A DNA stretch of 49,942 nt from Cryobacterium sp. N22 (GCF_002929555.1 NZ_PJJP01000036.1:205089-255030), one strand, 5' to 3'. Counted from the stretch's first letter, positions 1 through 9,172 are shown. Numbers and translations: made by a program. The notes: generated from the letters alone by a model not told the origin.

Positions 1-914
1 TGCATCCGGAGTCCATCGTGATCCGCAACAAGAACGCCCTCGCCGAGCGTCGTTCCTACTGGGAGGCCGCCCCTGATGGGATGGGCTGGTTGCACTGGTA
101 CGGCAGCGCGCACGACACCAAGGCCGCCTACGACCGGATCAACGGCATGGCCGGAAGCCTGAAAAAGACAGGTGACCCGACGCCAGCGGGCGCCGACTCA
201 GACGCGGATGAGGAGCAGGAAAGGCGCTCCCTCGACCAGCTCCGCGCCGACATCACCCGGGCGCTGCTGCTGGACGGCATCACCCCGGACGGGATGGGTG
301 CCGGGATCCGCGGCACGGTGATGGTGACCGTGCCGGTGCTCACCCTGCTGGGCCTGGACGAGGAACCCGCCACCCTCGAAGGGTACGGGCCGATCTCCCC
401 CGAGGCCGCCAGGGAGATCGCCGGACACGCACCGAGCTTCACCCGGCTGCTGACCCACCCGGAGACCTGGGTGGTGCTTTCGCTGGGCAAAACCCAGCAC
501 AAGAACACCAAGGCCATGAAGAAATGGCTGCGGGTGCGCGACGAGACCTGCCGCTTCCCCGGCTGCTCCCGCCCGGCGGTCACAAGCGACGTCGACCACA
601 CCGACCCCTGGGCCGGCGGCGGCAACACCGACAGCGACAACCTCGCCCACCTCTGCGAACCGCACCACCGGCTCAAGCACCTGTCGCAGTGGCGGGTGAC
701 CCAGGAACCCGGCGGCATCCTGCTCTGGACCTCACCGGGGAAACGCAGTTATCGCACCGACCCGGCCAACCCGATGGGACCACCCCGGCCCCGGCCACCG
801 GTGGTAGGCCCGAAAACCCGGAAGCGGCCGGCGGATGAGAGCTACCTGATGGCGCCGCGGCACCGGCCAGCCCGGAAGCCGACACCACCGGTACCCGAGA
901 ACCCGCCGTTCTAG
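1..914 (+). CDS. DUF222 / HNH endonuclease domain protein (C-terminal part, 5' end outside window)
   Basis: The frame is open to the left edge of the window, so only the C-terminal part of about 303 residues is present; the first visible GTG (position 18) is internal. The upstream residues (HPESIVIRN, then DGMGWLHWY) match the end of the DUF222 domain seen in the 13E12-repeat family of actinobacteria. A zinc-binding HNH module follows at about 540-680: CRFPGC, then the VDHTDPWAGGG segment, then CEPHHRLKH, giving the paired cysteines and the H-N-H residues. The tail is Pro/Arg-rich and probably disordered. Family members are multicopy and often called HNH endonucleases, but their biological role is not established. 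A cluster of short repeats follows directly, which fits a family associated with repeats. Confidence 0.88.
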   Translation, partial: HPESIVIRNKNALAERRSYWEAAPDGMGWLHWYGSAHDTKAAYDRINGMAGSLKKTGDPTPAGADSDADEEQERRSLDQLRADITRALLLDGITPDGMGAGIRGTVMVTVPVLTLLGLDEEPATLEGYGPISPEAAREIAGHAPSFTRLLTHPETWVVLSLGKTQHKNTKAMKKWLRVRDETCRFPGCSRPAVTSDVDHTDPWAGGGNTDSDNLAHLCEPHHRLKHLSQWRVTQEPGGILLWTSPGKRSYRTDPANPMGPPRPRPPVVGPKTRKRPADESYLMAPRHRPARKPTPPVPENPPF

Positions 915-922
915 CGACAGAC

Positions 923-1085
923 AGGCACGTCACGAGGTCTCGACAAGCTCGACCAACGAGATGGGCTCGACCAACGAGATGGGCACGACAGGTAGGCACG
1001 TCACGAGGTCTCGACACGCGCGACCAACGAGATGGGCACGACAGGTAGGCACGTCACGAGGTCTCGACACGCGCGACCAACGAGA
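923..1085. repeat. Intergenic tandem repeats (53-bp period) with the GGTCTCGACAAGCTCGACC core
   Basis: Three copies of a unit starting AGGCACGTCACGAGGTCTCG begin at 923, 994 and 1047. The second and third are 53 bp apart. The first is 71 bp from the second because an 18-bp piece (CTCGACCAACGAGATGGG-like) is duplicated inside it. The core at 936-958 differs at three positions from the right arm of the repeats at 20906-20928, so both clusters belong to one family. The cluster fills the gap between two convergent genes. No transposase or other gene is seen in it. Confidence 0.85.
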
Positions 1086-1106
1086 GGGGGGCGACGGGGA
1101 GGCGGC

Positions 1107-3092
1107 TCAGCCGCCGCCGACGTGGATACCGGGGCGACGGGCCGCATCCGGTTCACTCTCACGCAGGATTTCGCGCACGACCGGGGCCGTGTCCCCCTGC
1201 CCGAGGAGGAGGTACCGCAGCAGGTGACCGACGGGGTTGCCCTCCGACCACTCGAAGTAAGCGTGCGGTCTGAGCCCGGTGGCCTCACGCAGGGCGAGCA
1301 GGATCGCCGCGATGGCATTCGGCACCGCCGGGCTCCGCGCGTGCAAAACCCGGAACTCGCCCACTTCCACCCCGCGCACATGCAGGGTGTCCCTGAAACT
1401 GGACGGGTCGACCACCTCAATCTCAAGGAACAGCACGTCGGCCGTGCCGGGCACCGGGTTCATCCCGCGCTGCTCGTTCTCCTTCTCGGCGTACGAGCCA
1501 TGACCGCTGCTCTGCGGCTTGTTCGCGACGATGTTGAGCGCCCCGTCGAATGCGATCGAATCGGCGATGAATTGGCGCGCGGCCTCGTCGAACTCGACCC
1601 CCTCCACACGCAACTCCGTCGTACGCGAGACCCGGGAGACCAGGGACACCAGAACGATGCCGCCGATGAACAGCGCCGAGATCATGATGCCGTCGGGCTT
1701 CTCGATGATGTTCGCGCCGAGGGCGTAGAGCAGGACTATCGTGAGCGCGCCGAAGCCCACGATGCCCCAGCGCTCCCGGCGCCGGGCCGCGGACACCGTG
1801 ACAGCCGCCGCGGCGGAGACCATCATCGCCAGGATGCCGGTGGCGTACGCGCCGGCCTGCGCATCGACACTCGCCCGGAATCCGATGGTGATCAGGATGC
1901 TCAACCCGGTGTAGACGAGAACGACGGGCCGCACGGCGCGACTCCACTCCGGCGCCATCCCGTACCCCGGCAGGTACCGGGGCACGATGTTGATCAGGCC
2001 GGCCATCGCTGACGCCCCGGCGAACCACAGAATGAAAATGCTGCTGAGGTCATAAACGTTGCCGAAGCCGTTACCGATGTACTCGTGCGCCAGGTACGAA
2101 AGCGCACGGCCGTTCGCCGGCCCGCCCTCGTCGAATGCCTCGGCCGGAATCAAGACCGTCGTGACGACACTGCTCGCCAGCAGGTAGACGCTCATGATCA
2201 GCGCTGCCAGAGTCAGCAGCCTCCGGGTGTTGCGCACCCGGGAGGCCAGCCGCTCCTCAGGGGTCTGGCCGCGCGATGCGACGAGAGGCATCATGCTCAC
2301 CCCGGTCTCGAAGCCGGACAGTCCAAGCACCAGCAGGGGGAAGGCGAGGAGAACCGGGCCGAGGATGTCGCCGGGCCCTCCTTCGTCAAGGCGCAGCGCG
2401 CCCAGCCAGTTCGCCCAGGCGTCTGGTTCGGCGACCACCTCGACCAGGCCCACCACGATCACGATGCCGTTCAAGAGCAGGAACACACCGACGAGGGGAA
2501 TCGCTATCGTGACTGCCTCCCGGAAGCCCAGCAGAAACACTCCGCCGAGAACGAGCAGGAACCCGATGGTGACCGGAACGGCCAGACCACGCAGGAATTC
2601 GGGCGCGGCAGGGTTCTCCAGCAGGTGAACCGTCGCATCCGCTGATGAGAGTGTGATCGTGATGATCCAGGAGGTGGCCACGAATCCGAGCAGCACGAGC
2701 ACAAACACCTTGCCCCGCCAGAACGGCAGCAGGCGTTCCAGCATGGCCACGGAGCCCTGCCCGTGCGGGCTCTCCACCGCCACCCGCCGGTACATCGGCA
2801 GCATTCCGAGGAGAGTCAACACCACGATGACCAGCGTGGCCAGCGGCGACAGAGCTCCGGCCGCGACGATGGCGATGCTCGGCAGGTACGACAGTGTCGA
2901 GAAGTAGTCGACGCCGGTGAGGCACATCACCTTCCACCACGAGTGTGTCGATCCGCCCGGGTCGGCCGTCTCCGGGCCCACCGGGTGCACCTGGTTGCGC
3001 ATCAGCCAGGCGCCGAACCGATTGGATGGCGGTGGGGCGGCGAGCGGACGGAGTATCAGTGCCGGGATTCTCGACCGGTCGGATGGCTCCAC
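1107..3092 (-). CDS. APC-superfamily amino acid/cation permease with cytosolic C-terminal domain
   Basis: A 661-residue integral membrane protein starting at GTG 3092, preceded by the ribosome-binding site AGGGAG with a 6-nt spacer. After a soluble N-terminus of about 50 residues there are roughly twelve hydrophobic segments (about residues 55-490), including GVDYFSTLSYLPSIAIVAAG and the FPLLVLGLSGFETGVSMMP segment, as in APC-fold transporters of the KUP/KimA-like branch. The last 170 residues are hydrophilic and likely cytosolic, longer than in classical amino acid permeases, and may be regulatory. The substrate cannot be read from sequence: amino acids and potassium are both possible. It is monocistronic as far as visible, with no transporter partner nearby. 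Confidence 0.85.
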   Translation of the reverse strand: MEPSDRSRIPALILRPLAAPPPSNRFGAWLMRNQVHPVGPETADPGGSTHSWWKVMCLTGVDYFSTLSYLPSIAIVAAGALSPLATLVIVVLTLLGMLPMYRRVAVESPHGQGSVAMLERLLPFWRGKVFVLVLLGFVATSWIITITLSSADATVHLLENPAAPEFLRGLAVPVTIGFLLVLGGVFLLGFREAVTIAIPLVGVFLLLNGIVIVVGLVEVVAEPDAWANWLGALRLDEGGPGDILGPVLLAFPLLVLGLSGFETGVSMMPLVASRGQTPEERLASRVRNTRRLLTLAALIMSVYLLASSVVTTVLIPAEAFDEGGPANGRALSYLAHEYIGNGFGNVYDLSSIFILWFAGASAMAGLINIVPRYLPGYGMAPEWSRAVRPVVLVYTGLSILITIGFRASVDAQAGAYATGILAMMVSAAAAVTVSAARRRERWGIVGFGALTIVLLYALGANIIEKPDGIMISALFIGGIVLVSLVSRVSRTTELRVEGVEFDEAARQFIADSIAFDGALNIVANKPQSSGHGSYAEKENEQRGMNPVPGTADVLFLEIEVVDPSSFRDTLHVRGVEVGEFRVLHARSPAVPNAIAAILLALREATGLRPHAYFEWSEGNPVGHLLRYLLLGQGDTAPVVREILRESEPDAARRPGIHVGGG

Positions 3093-3185
3093 GTGGCGCT
3101 CCCTTCGACACCGGTCATTGTCTCGGGTGAGCGTGGCGCCAAAACCAAATCTCCCCGAGGTGGGCGATACGGAGGGGTCGGAGCC

Positions 3186-3608
3186 CTATTGGGCAGACCC
3201 CGCGATGTTGACCATCCAGGCCACCCCGAACTTGTCGACGCACATGCCGAAACTGTCTCCCCACGGCGCTACCTCCAGCGGCATCGTCACCGAACCGCCG
3301 TCGACAAGCCTGTCCCAGTAGCCGCGCAAGACTGCCGCGTCGTCGCTCTCGCCGCTGAGCGAGACCGAGTAGTTGTTGCCGGGCTTGTACTCCATGGCGT
3401 TGGGGGTGTCCGCCGCCATCAGCGACAGGCCGTTCGGGGTGGTGAGCGCCGCATGCATGGTCTTGTCCTGCTCGCTCGGGTCCTCGCTGGCCTGGAACTC
3501 CGCGAACGTGCTGCGCGTCAATTCACCGCCGAAGATCGAGTGGTAGAACTCCATCGCCTCCTTGGCGTTGTCGCGAAATCCGAGGTAAGGGTTGAGTTTG
3601 GTGCTCAT
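3186..3608 (-). CDS. VOC-family (glyoxalase/PhnB-like) protein
   Basis: A 140-residue protein with an ATG at 3608 and a good ribosome-binding site (GAGGAG, 7 nt). The beginning KLNPYLGFRDNAKEAMEFYHSIFGGEL and the end WGDSFGMCVDKFGVAWMVNIAG are typical of PhnB-like single-domain members of the vicinal-oxygen-chelate fold, which act as dimers on small molecules or bind them. These are often annotated as 3-demethylubiquinone methyltransferase-like, but no methyltransferase motif is present. The substrate is unknown. It lies 93 bp downstream of the start of the permease gene, on the same strand. Confidence 0.85.
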   Translation of the reverse strand: MSTKLNPYLGFRDNAKEAMEFYHSIFGGELTRSTFAEFQASEDPSEQDKTMHAALTTPNGLSLMAADTPNAMEYKPGNNYSVSLSGESDDAAVLRGYWDRLVDGGSVTMPLEVAPWGDSFGMCVDKFGVAWMVNIAGSAQ

Positions 3609-3740
3609 GATGGGTCTCCTCGCCGCCCGGACCCCAGAGCCCGTGCCGTCGGTGTTGGGAAGGTGCGTCTGCGTACCCTGCCGATTATCGACCGGTCGGC
3701 TCCGATGCGCGAGGTGTGCGCCCGGATGAACTCGCCCCGA

Positions 3741-5471
3741 TCAGCACGGCACCGCCGCCGGGAGCAGATGTGCGGGCACCGGGCGCGAGATCAAGTAGCC
3801 CTGGGCGGTGTCACAGCCCATTGCCCGAAGTAGGTGCAACTGGCCGGGACGCTCCACCCCCTCCGCGGTCACCCGCAGGCCCAGCGCGTGGGCCGTGTCG
3901 ATGACTCCGCCCACCAGAAGCGCATCCTGGGGCGAGTCCTCGATCGTGTCGATGAAGGTCTTGTCGATCTTCACCGTGGTCAGCGGAAGATCGCGCAACA
4001 TCGCCAGCGACGAGTACCCGGTGCCGTAGTCGTCGAGCGCGATGCTCAGGCCCGCCTCTCGCAGCGCCTGCAGCTGGCCGATCGCCCGCGGCAGGTCGGT
4101 GATCGCAGACCCCTCGGTGATCTCCACCTGCAAGAGCTCCGCGGGCACCCCGTGGGCGGCGAGTGCCGCGAGCACCTGCGGAACCAGGGTGCGAGCGGCG
4201 AGCTGCAGCGGCGATACGTTGATCGCGATGCAGCGTGACTCACCGGCATCCAGCCACGTGCGCGCCTGCGCACACGCCTGGTCGATCACCCATTCACCGA
4301 TGCGGTGGATGTCGCCGGACAGCTCCATGATCGGGATGAACTCAGCCGGCGACACCTCGCCCAGTACCCTGTCGTGCCAGCGCAGCAGCGCCTCGACGCC
4401 GGCGCACTCCCCCGTGACGAGGTCCAATTGCGGTTGATAGTTCAACGCGAAGGCCTCAGATTTGAACGCCGCCGTGAGCCGACGGCGGATGAGCGCGTTC
4501 CGGGTGATCGGCGCGGCGCCCTGCCCGTCGAGCCTGGCCACCTGGCGTTTGCCGGCCTGCTTGGCCTTGATCATGGCTCCGTCAGCGTGCCTCAGCAGCG
4601 CGTCGAGTTGACTCAGCTCCAGCTCATCGACCACGTCGACGGCCATCGAGACACCCACAGACGCCGATAGGTGCAGCAGGTGGCCGTCGCTGGCGAACGG
4701 AGCGGCGGCGCTGAGCACCACCCGGTCCGCGACCCCGAGCGCCTGCGCCTCCGTCACGTCCACCAGCAGCGCCACAAATTCATCGCCGCCCAACCGGGCC
4801 AGAACGTCCGTGGGACGCACCAGACTCCGCAGCCGGTCGGCGAATCCGACGAGCACCTCATCCCCCGCACGGTGGCCGAACGTGTCGTTGACGGCCTTGA
4901 ACCCGTCCAGGTCGATGAACACCACGGCCACGCCGGCCAGTTCGTCCGCGGTGAACGTCGACCCCCGTTCCTCGAGCTGCCGGCGGTTGGCGAGTCCGGT
5001 GAGGGGATCGTGCAGAGCGGCGTACCGAAAGTCGGACGACAGCCGCTCGAACAACTGGGAAACCGAGACAACGCCGGGCCCCGAATCGGTGAGCACAAGC
5101 ACGTCACGATACCGGGACTCCTCCGGCAGCGTAAGGATGCGCTGGGCGGCGTGGCCCAGTTCGAGGTTTCCGGGCAGCGAGAAGGAGGTCCCCGACACCA
5201 TCTGCGCCGCAGTTGACCTCACGTGCAATCCCCGACCGTAGCCGAGTCGCCCCGTGAGCGTGTACTCCACGTGCTCGCGCGACAACAGCGCGTATCGTTC
5301 ACCGTCGTGCACGACCAGGGAGCGGAGCTGGCGCTCGGCCCGGAAGGTGCGGTCGATGTCGGCCAGCGGGGTGTCTGCCGGTATCAGCCGGGCGGGCGAG
5401 GCGAGTTCGCCGAGGCTGACAGGCCGGTCAGCGTGCAGTTCACGGGCTGCCGGCGGAGATTCTGAGCTCAT
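3741..5471 (-). CDS. Diguanylate cyclase / c-di-GMP phosphodiesterase (CBS-like region, GGDEF, EAL)
   Basis: A 576-residue protein predicted to make and break cyclic di-GMP in the cytoplasm. Residues about 20-145 resemble a degenerate pair of CBS-type sensor motifs, with no membrane segment. The GGDEF domain (about 150-315) has an intact GGDEF at 228-232 and the product-inhibition I-site RxxD (RPTD, 219-222) exactly five residues before it. The EAL domain (about 328-570) keeps the signature at E360-A361-L362, the QVEITEG glutamate, the DDYGTGYSS aspartates, VKIDK and AEGVE, so both activities look possible. In such hybrids one domain often only binds nucleotide, and sequence alone cannot tell which dominates. 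No ribosome-binding site is evident before ATG 5471. It stands alone between hydrolase and VOC genes. Confidence 0.93.
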   Translation of the reverse strand: MSSESPPAARELHADRPVSLGELASPARLIPADTPLADIDRTFRAERQLRSLVVHDGERYALLSREHVEYTLTGRLGYGRGLHVRSTAAQMVSGTSFSLPGNLELGHAAQRILTLPEESRYRDVLVLTDSGPGVVSVSQLFERLSSDFRYAALHDPLTGLANRRQLEERGSTFTADELAGVAVVFIDLDGFKAVNDTFGHRAGDEVLVGFADRLRSLVRPTDVLARLGGDEFVALLVDVTEAQALGVADRVVLSAAAPFASDGHLLHLSASVGVSMAVDVVDELELSQLDALLRHADGAMIKAKQAGKRQVARLDGQGAAPITRNALIRRRLTAAFKSEAFALNYQPQLDLVTGECAGVEALLRWHDRVLGEVSPAEFIPIMELSGDIHRIGEWVIDQACAQARTWLDAGESRCIAINVSPLQLAARTLVPQVLAALAAHGVPAELLQVEITEGSAITDLPRAIGQLQALREAGLSIALDDYGTGYSSLAMLRDLPLTTVKIDKTFIDTIEDSPQDALLVGGVIDTAHALGLRVTAEGVERPGQLHLLRAMGCDTAQGYLISRPVPAHLLPAAVPC

Positions 5472-5573
5472 ACAAAATCAATACCGGAGCCCGCGGGCGG
5501 CACCAAACCCGCTCGCCGCTGTTTGCCTCGCGTTAAGGTGCCGGGTACCCCCAGTACGGCCAGAACCGGCGAG

Positions 5574-7046
5574 TCAGTTCCAATGCGTCACGGCGAGGGC
5601 CAGACTCGCCTGATCGCCCAACAGCCGTGCGGCCACGTTGGGCAGCGGTATGACGGGATGCCAGCTGCCGTCGGCGCTGCGTCCCGCTGCCCAATCGAGG
5701 GTGTTCGAGAGTTCCGCCATGCCCGGTCGTTCGGTGAGGGTGCTGTTCCACTCCCACCGAATCTGGGTCAGCGCGCCGTCCTCGCTGAGCACCACTTCCA
5801 CGATCAGCGAGTCCTGCCAATCGCCGATCTGTTCAAGGTGTTCACCGAACCCAAAGATCCCGCCCCGCTCCTCCAACGACAGCAACGTCACATCGAGGGC
5901 GTAGCGCGCCACGTTGCGCGGGTTGGGGATCAGGAAGACCGTGATCAGCGGCACGGGCGACATCGGTGTGGGGATGCGTTTCGCCTCGGCGTTGAGATCG
6001 ACCGGGCAATAGTGGTCGGCGGTCTGCTCGTGAATGAGTACGGGCAGCTGTCTGATTGCCAGACGCACCTCGGCCTGCCAGACCCTGGCCTCCTCGAAGG
6101 CCAGTCCCCGCAGGCCGATCTCCACCCGCAGGGTGCCGAAGAGGAACCTCTTGAGATTCTGATAGACCTCCTCCGAGTTGACCAGGCCATACCGGCCCGA
6201 ATGCGAGCGGTGCACGTAGGCCCGGGCCGAGCCCACCACATAGGCGTTGCGGATCGCCACGAGGCCGTCGCTCTGCACGCCCATGACCGCACTCGACAGG
6301 CCCAGCGCCACGTCGTAGTCACGCGCGTTGGTGCCCACGATGCTCAGCACCCGGTCCGGGGTGAAGGCGCCGCTCAGCCGACGGGTGTCGCCCCGGGCCG
6401 GCCCGGGGGCATCCGCCGGGTACAGGTACTCGAGCATGTACTCGGGCGCGAAGATCCGCGAGCCCTGGGGGCCGAAGGTGTTGAGGATCCACCCGCCGAT
6501 GGGTCCGCCCAGCTGCGGGTCGATGCCACCGTGTGGGGTGCCGATGGTGCACAGCTTCGACACGGATGCGCGGGGGTCCTTGAGGTTCACCTGCAGCGCG
6601 GTGCGGCAGATCAGGCCACCCATGGAGTGCGCCACAAGGTACACCGGCGGGTGGCCGGTGGACTTCTTCCGCACCAGGGCGATGAAATCGGCCAGCCCCT
6701 GGGCAGCTGTGCGGATGTCGTACGCCTGCGACGGTGACCCGAAGGTGCCTGCGGCGGCATCGTAGAACCTGTAGATCCACACCGAGTCGGCGCGCAGGGT
6801 GCCCGGTTCTGCGTCGAGCAGCACCCGCTGCTGGCTGCCCTCGATGCGCACGTCGTAGCCCTGCTCCTTGACCAGCCGGATCAACGGCCCCTCGTACTGG
6901 TAGAACTGCGGTGTGCCGTTGGCCCCCACCCGCACATGGACGGATCCCTCGTTGAGGCCGTAGAACGGGTCATCCGCGGCGGCATCGATCGCCCCCTGAC
7001 CGCCGGCGAATCCCCGCACGTAGATGATCGGAAGCCGCTCACCCAT
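5574..7046 (-). CDS. Alpha/beta-hydrolase, PGAP1/lipase-like
   Basis: A 490-residue protein that begins directly with a beta-strand and oxyanion segment (LPIIYVRGFAGG) and has the nucleophile elbow AHSMGG with Ser141 as the predicted catalytic serine. The following IGTPHGGIDP motif is typical of lipases that act on esterified lipids or peptides (PGAP1/LCAT-like). The second half (about 290-490) is not recognised and may be a beta-rich appendage. There is no signal peptide, so it is probably cytoplasmic. ATG 7046 has an upstream CGGAG. It lies 39 bp after the start of the 5' neighbour's stop on the same strand and is likely co-transcribed with the hydrolase at 7086-7961. Confidence 0.8.
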   Translation of the reverse strand: MGERLPIIYVRGFAGGQGAIDAAADDPFYGLNEGSVHVRVGANGTPQFYQYEGPLIRLVKEQGYDVRIEGSQQRVLLDAEPGTLRADSVWIYRFYDAAAGTFGSPSQAYDIRTAAQGLADFIALVRKKSTGHPPVYLVAHSMGGLICRTALQVNLKDPRASVSKLCTIGTPHGGIDPQLGGPIGGWILNTFGPQGSRIFAPEYMLEYLYPADAPGPARGDTRRLSGAFTPDRVLSIVGTNARDYDVALGLSSAVMGVQSDGLVAIRNAYVVGSARAYVHRSHSGRYGLVNSEEVYQNLKRFLFGTLRVEIGLRGLAFEEARVWQAEVRLAIRQLPVLIHEQTADHYCPVDLNAEAKRIPTPMSPVPLITVFLIPNPRNVARYALDVTLLSLEERGGIFGFGEHLEQIGDWQDSLIVEVVLSEDGALTQIRWEWNSTLTERPGMAELSNTLDWAAGRSADGSWHPVIPLPNVAARLLGDQASLALAVTHWN

Positions 7047-7085
7047 GCTGCACTCCGTTCTGCGACGGTCAACGAGTTGTGCGAG

Positions 7086-7961
7086 TCACCTGGTCGAAAC
7101 CCGGTCGAACCGCTGCACGAAGGCGAGGGCCGGCTCGGCCACGTCACGCCATCCGCTGTCGATGACCAGGGAGTGACCCCGGCCGGGAATCTCGGTGATC
7201 TCGGTGATGCCCTCGTTTTTGGCCTGCAGTTTGTAGCTCGCCCGGGTGATGGCCAGAGGCACCGTGTTGTCGTTCTCGCCGGCCAGCACCAGCAGCGCCC
7301 CGCGGTTGGGGTTCTTGGTGTCCACTCTGGTCTCTCCGCCGAACGGGTTGAAATTGGCCACGGCGGCCTGGAACAGTGGGGCGCCGGACGCCGGCACGTG
7401 GTATTCGGTGTACAGGTGCTTCGCCTCGGACTCATCCAGGTTGTTGGCCCAGCCGTACTGGAACTGTTCGAAGGTGAGCGAGATTGCCTTACCACGGTTG
7501 CCAGGATTGCCCAGCACCGGAGATGCCGACTTGAGCGCCGAGGCCGGCAGAGGAAGCACGCCCTTGAAGGGTGCGTTGTCGATCGAGACGGTGGCGAAGG
7601 CGACACCCTCCCCCGCCAGCTTCTGGGCGATCAGACCGCCGAACGAATGCCCGATCACCGCGGGCGTGAGCGTCAGCCGCGAGATTGCTTCGAGGTAGTG
7701 GTCGGTGACCTGTTGCACCATCTTGTGGGCAAAGGCCTCCGGCGCCTCATAGGCCTCCGCCACGGTGCGCGGGTCATCGGGCCAGCCGGGCGCGAGCGTC
7801 GTAAAGCCGTTCGCCTCGAACAACTCCCGCCACGGCTTCCAACTGCTGGAGAGGAGCCAGAGTCCGTGTACGAAGACAACCGGGGTGAGCCCGGATGCAT
7901 TGGCTCGGTCAATTTCGTCTTCCTCCCACGGCGCGAGGGTGGGCGGTTCGGTTTCAGCCAT
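7086..7961 (-). CDS. Alpha/beta-fold hydrolase
   Basis: A 291-residue soluble hydrolase. It shows VVFVHGLWLLSSSWKPW (oxyanion-hole HG), the nucleophile elbow IGHSFGGL with Ser106, an acid in the GENDNTVP segment and a C-terminal histidine in GRGHSLVID, so a complete Ser-Asp-His triad is visible. The class covers esterases, haloperoxidase-like enzymes and epoxide hydrolases; the substrate is unknown. ATG 7961 has the ribosome-binding site AAAGGA 8 nt upstream. It is probably the first gene of a two-gene unit with the lipase-like gene downstream, and is divergent from the ECM4-type transferase gene. Confidence 0.87.
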   Translation of the reverse strand: MAETEPPTLAPWEEDEIDRANASGLTPVVFVHGLWLLSSSWKPWRELFEANGFTTLAPGWPDDPRTVAEAYEAPEAFAHKMVQQVTDHYLEAISRLTLTPAVIGHSFGGLIAQKLAGEGVAFATVSIDNAPFKGVLPLPASALKSASPVLGNPGNRGKAISLTFEQFQYGWANNLDESEAKHLYTEYHVPASGAPLFQAAVANFNPFGGETRVDTKNPNRGALLVLAGENDNTVPLAITRASYKLQAKNEGITEITEIPGRGHSLVIDSGWRDVAEPALAFVQRFDRVSTR

Positions 7962-8103
7962 GTCGATGGTCCTTTCCGGGCATGAGTGGGGCGGCCTGTT
8001 GCCGGCGACGCGGGATCAGTACAGGGTCGTGAATAGCCGGGACTGCGCGTGTGCGCAAGGCCTAGGGCCGGAAACTCTATGCGTACGCACGGGTTCTTTC
8101 CCG

Positions 8104-8109
8104 TAGCGT
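8104..8109 (+). promoter_or_regulatory. -10 box TAGCGT of a leaderless promoter
   Basis: TAGCGT ends 7 nt before ATG 8117, so transcription would start at or next to the start codon. This favours ATG 8117 over the in-frame GTG at 8108, which lies inside the box. Confidence 0.6.
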
Positions 8110-8116
8110 GGAGCCC

Positions 8117-9145
8117 ATGAGCAACGAGACCCTCACCCCCAGCACGCTGACACCCAGCTATGTGGAGCCCGGCAAGGACTTCGATCGCGACACCAACTAC
8201 ATCGAAGACCGCATCACCCTTGACGGCCGCGACGGCTGGCCTGTTGAACCCGGCCGCTACCGCCTGGTCGCGGCCCGCGCCTGCCCGTGGGCGAACCGCA
8301 CCGCCATCGTGCGCCGGCTGCTCGGCCTGGAGCGGGTCATCTCCCTCGGCCTGCCCGGACCCACCCACGACAAGAACAGCTGGACCTTCGACCTCGACCC
8401 GAACGGCGTCGACCCGGTGCTGGGCATCGAACGCATCCAGGAGGCCTACTTCGCCCGGTTCCCCGACTACCCCCGGGGCATCACGGTACCGGCGATCGTG
8501 GACGTGCCTTCAGGGAAGGTTGTCACCAACAACTACCCCCAGATCACCCTGGACTTCGAGACCGAGTGGGTGGACTACCACCGGCCCGGCGCCCCCGACC
8601 TGTACCCGGTCGCCCTCCGCGCCGAGATCGACGAGGTCGCCAACCTGATCTTCCACGACGTCAACAACGGCGTCTACAAGTGCGGCTTCGCCGGCAGCCA
8701 GAAGTCCTACGAGCGGGCCTACGGCACCCTCTTCGCGCGGCTCGACTGGCTCGAAGAGCGTCTGACGAACCAGCGCTACCTCGTGGGCGACACCATCACC
8801 GAGGCCGACATCCGCCTCTTCACCACGCTCGCCCGGTTCGACGCGGTCTACCACGGCCACTTCAAGTGCAACCGCAACAAGCTCAGCGAGATGCCGGTGC
8901 TCTGGGCCTACGCCCGCGACCTGTTCCAGACGCCGGGCTTCGGCGACACCATTGACTTCGAGCAGATCAAGAAGCACTACTACGTGACGCACAGCGACAT
9001 CAATCCCACCGGCATCGTGCCCGCCGGGCCGGACGCGTCGGGATGGCTCACCGCGCACGGCCGGGAGGCGCTGGGCGGACGCCCGTTCGGCGACGGCACC
9101 CCGCCGGAGGCGCCGCTCGAGGGCGAGAGGGTGCCGGCCCTCTGA
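8117..9145 (+). CDS. ECM4/YqjG-type omega-class glutathione (mycothiol?) S-transferase
   Basis: A 342-residue protein of the glutathionyl-hydroquinone reductase family. The thioredoxin-like N-terminal domain carries the catalytic cysteine motif CPWANR (Cys56), the mark of reductive omega-class enzymes that remove a thiol conjugate from quinones. The helical C-terminal domain includes GDTITEADIRLFTTLARFD and the FKCNRNKLSEMP segment typical of the group, and the length is close to E. coli YqjG. Actinobacteria generally make mycothiol rather than glutathione, so the physiological thiol is an open question. The start at 8117 is set by the leaderless -10 box. Confidence 0.9.
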   Translation: MSNETLTPSTLTPSYVEPGKDFDRDTNYIEDRITLDGRDGWPVEPGRYRLVAARACPWANRTAIVRRLLGLERVISLGLPGPTHDKNSWTFDLDPNGVDPVLGIERIQEAYFARFPDYPRGITVPAIVDVPSGKVVTNNYPQITLDFETEWVDYHRPGAPDLYPVALRAEIDEVANLIFHDVNNGVYKCGFAGSQKSYERAYGTLFARLDWLEERLTNQRYLVGDTITEADIRLFTTLARFDAVYHGHFKCNRNKLSEMPVLWAYARDLFQTPGFGDTIDFEQIKKHYYVTHSDINPTGIVPAGPDASGWLTAHGREALGGRPFGDGTPPEAPLEGERVPAL

Positions 9146-9160
9146 CCCGGGGGCCACGGG

Positions 9161-9166
9161 TACCCT
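9161..9166 (+). promoter_or_regulatory. -10 box TACCCT of a leaderless promoter
   Basis: TACCCT is followed by 6 nt and then GTG 9173. It lies only 15 bp after the stop of the preceding gene, so the downstream gene has its own promoter despite the close spacing. Confidence 0.6.
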
Positions 9167-9172
9167 CGAAGA

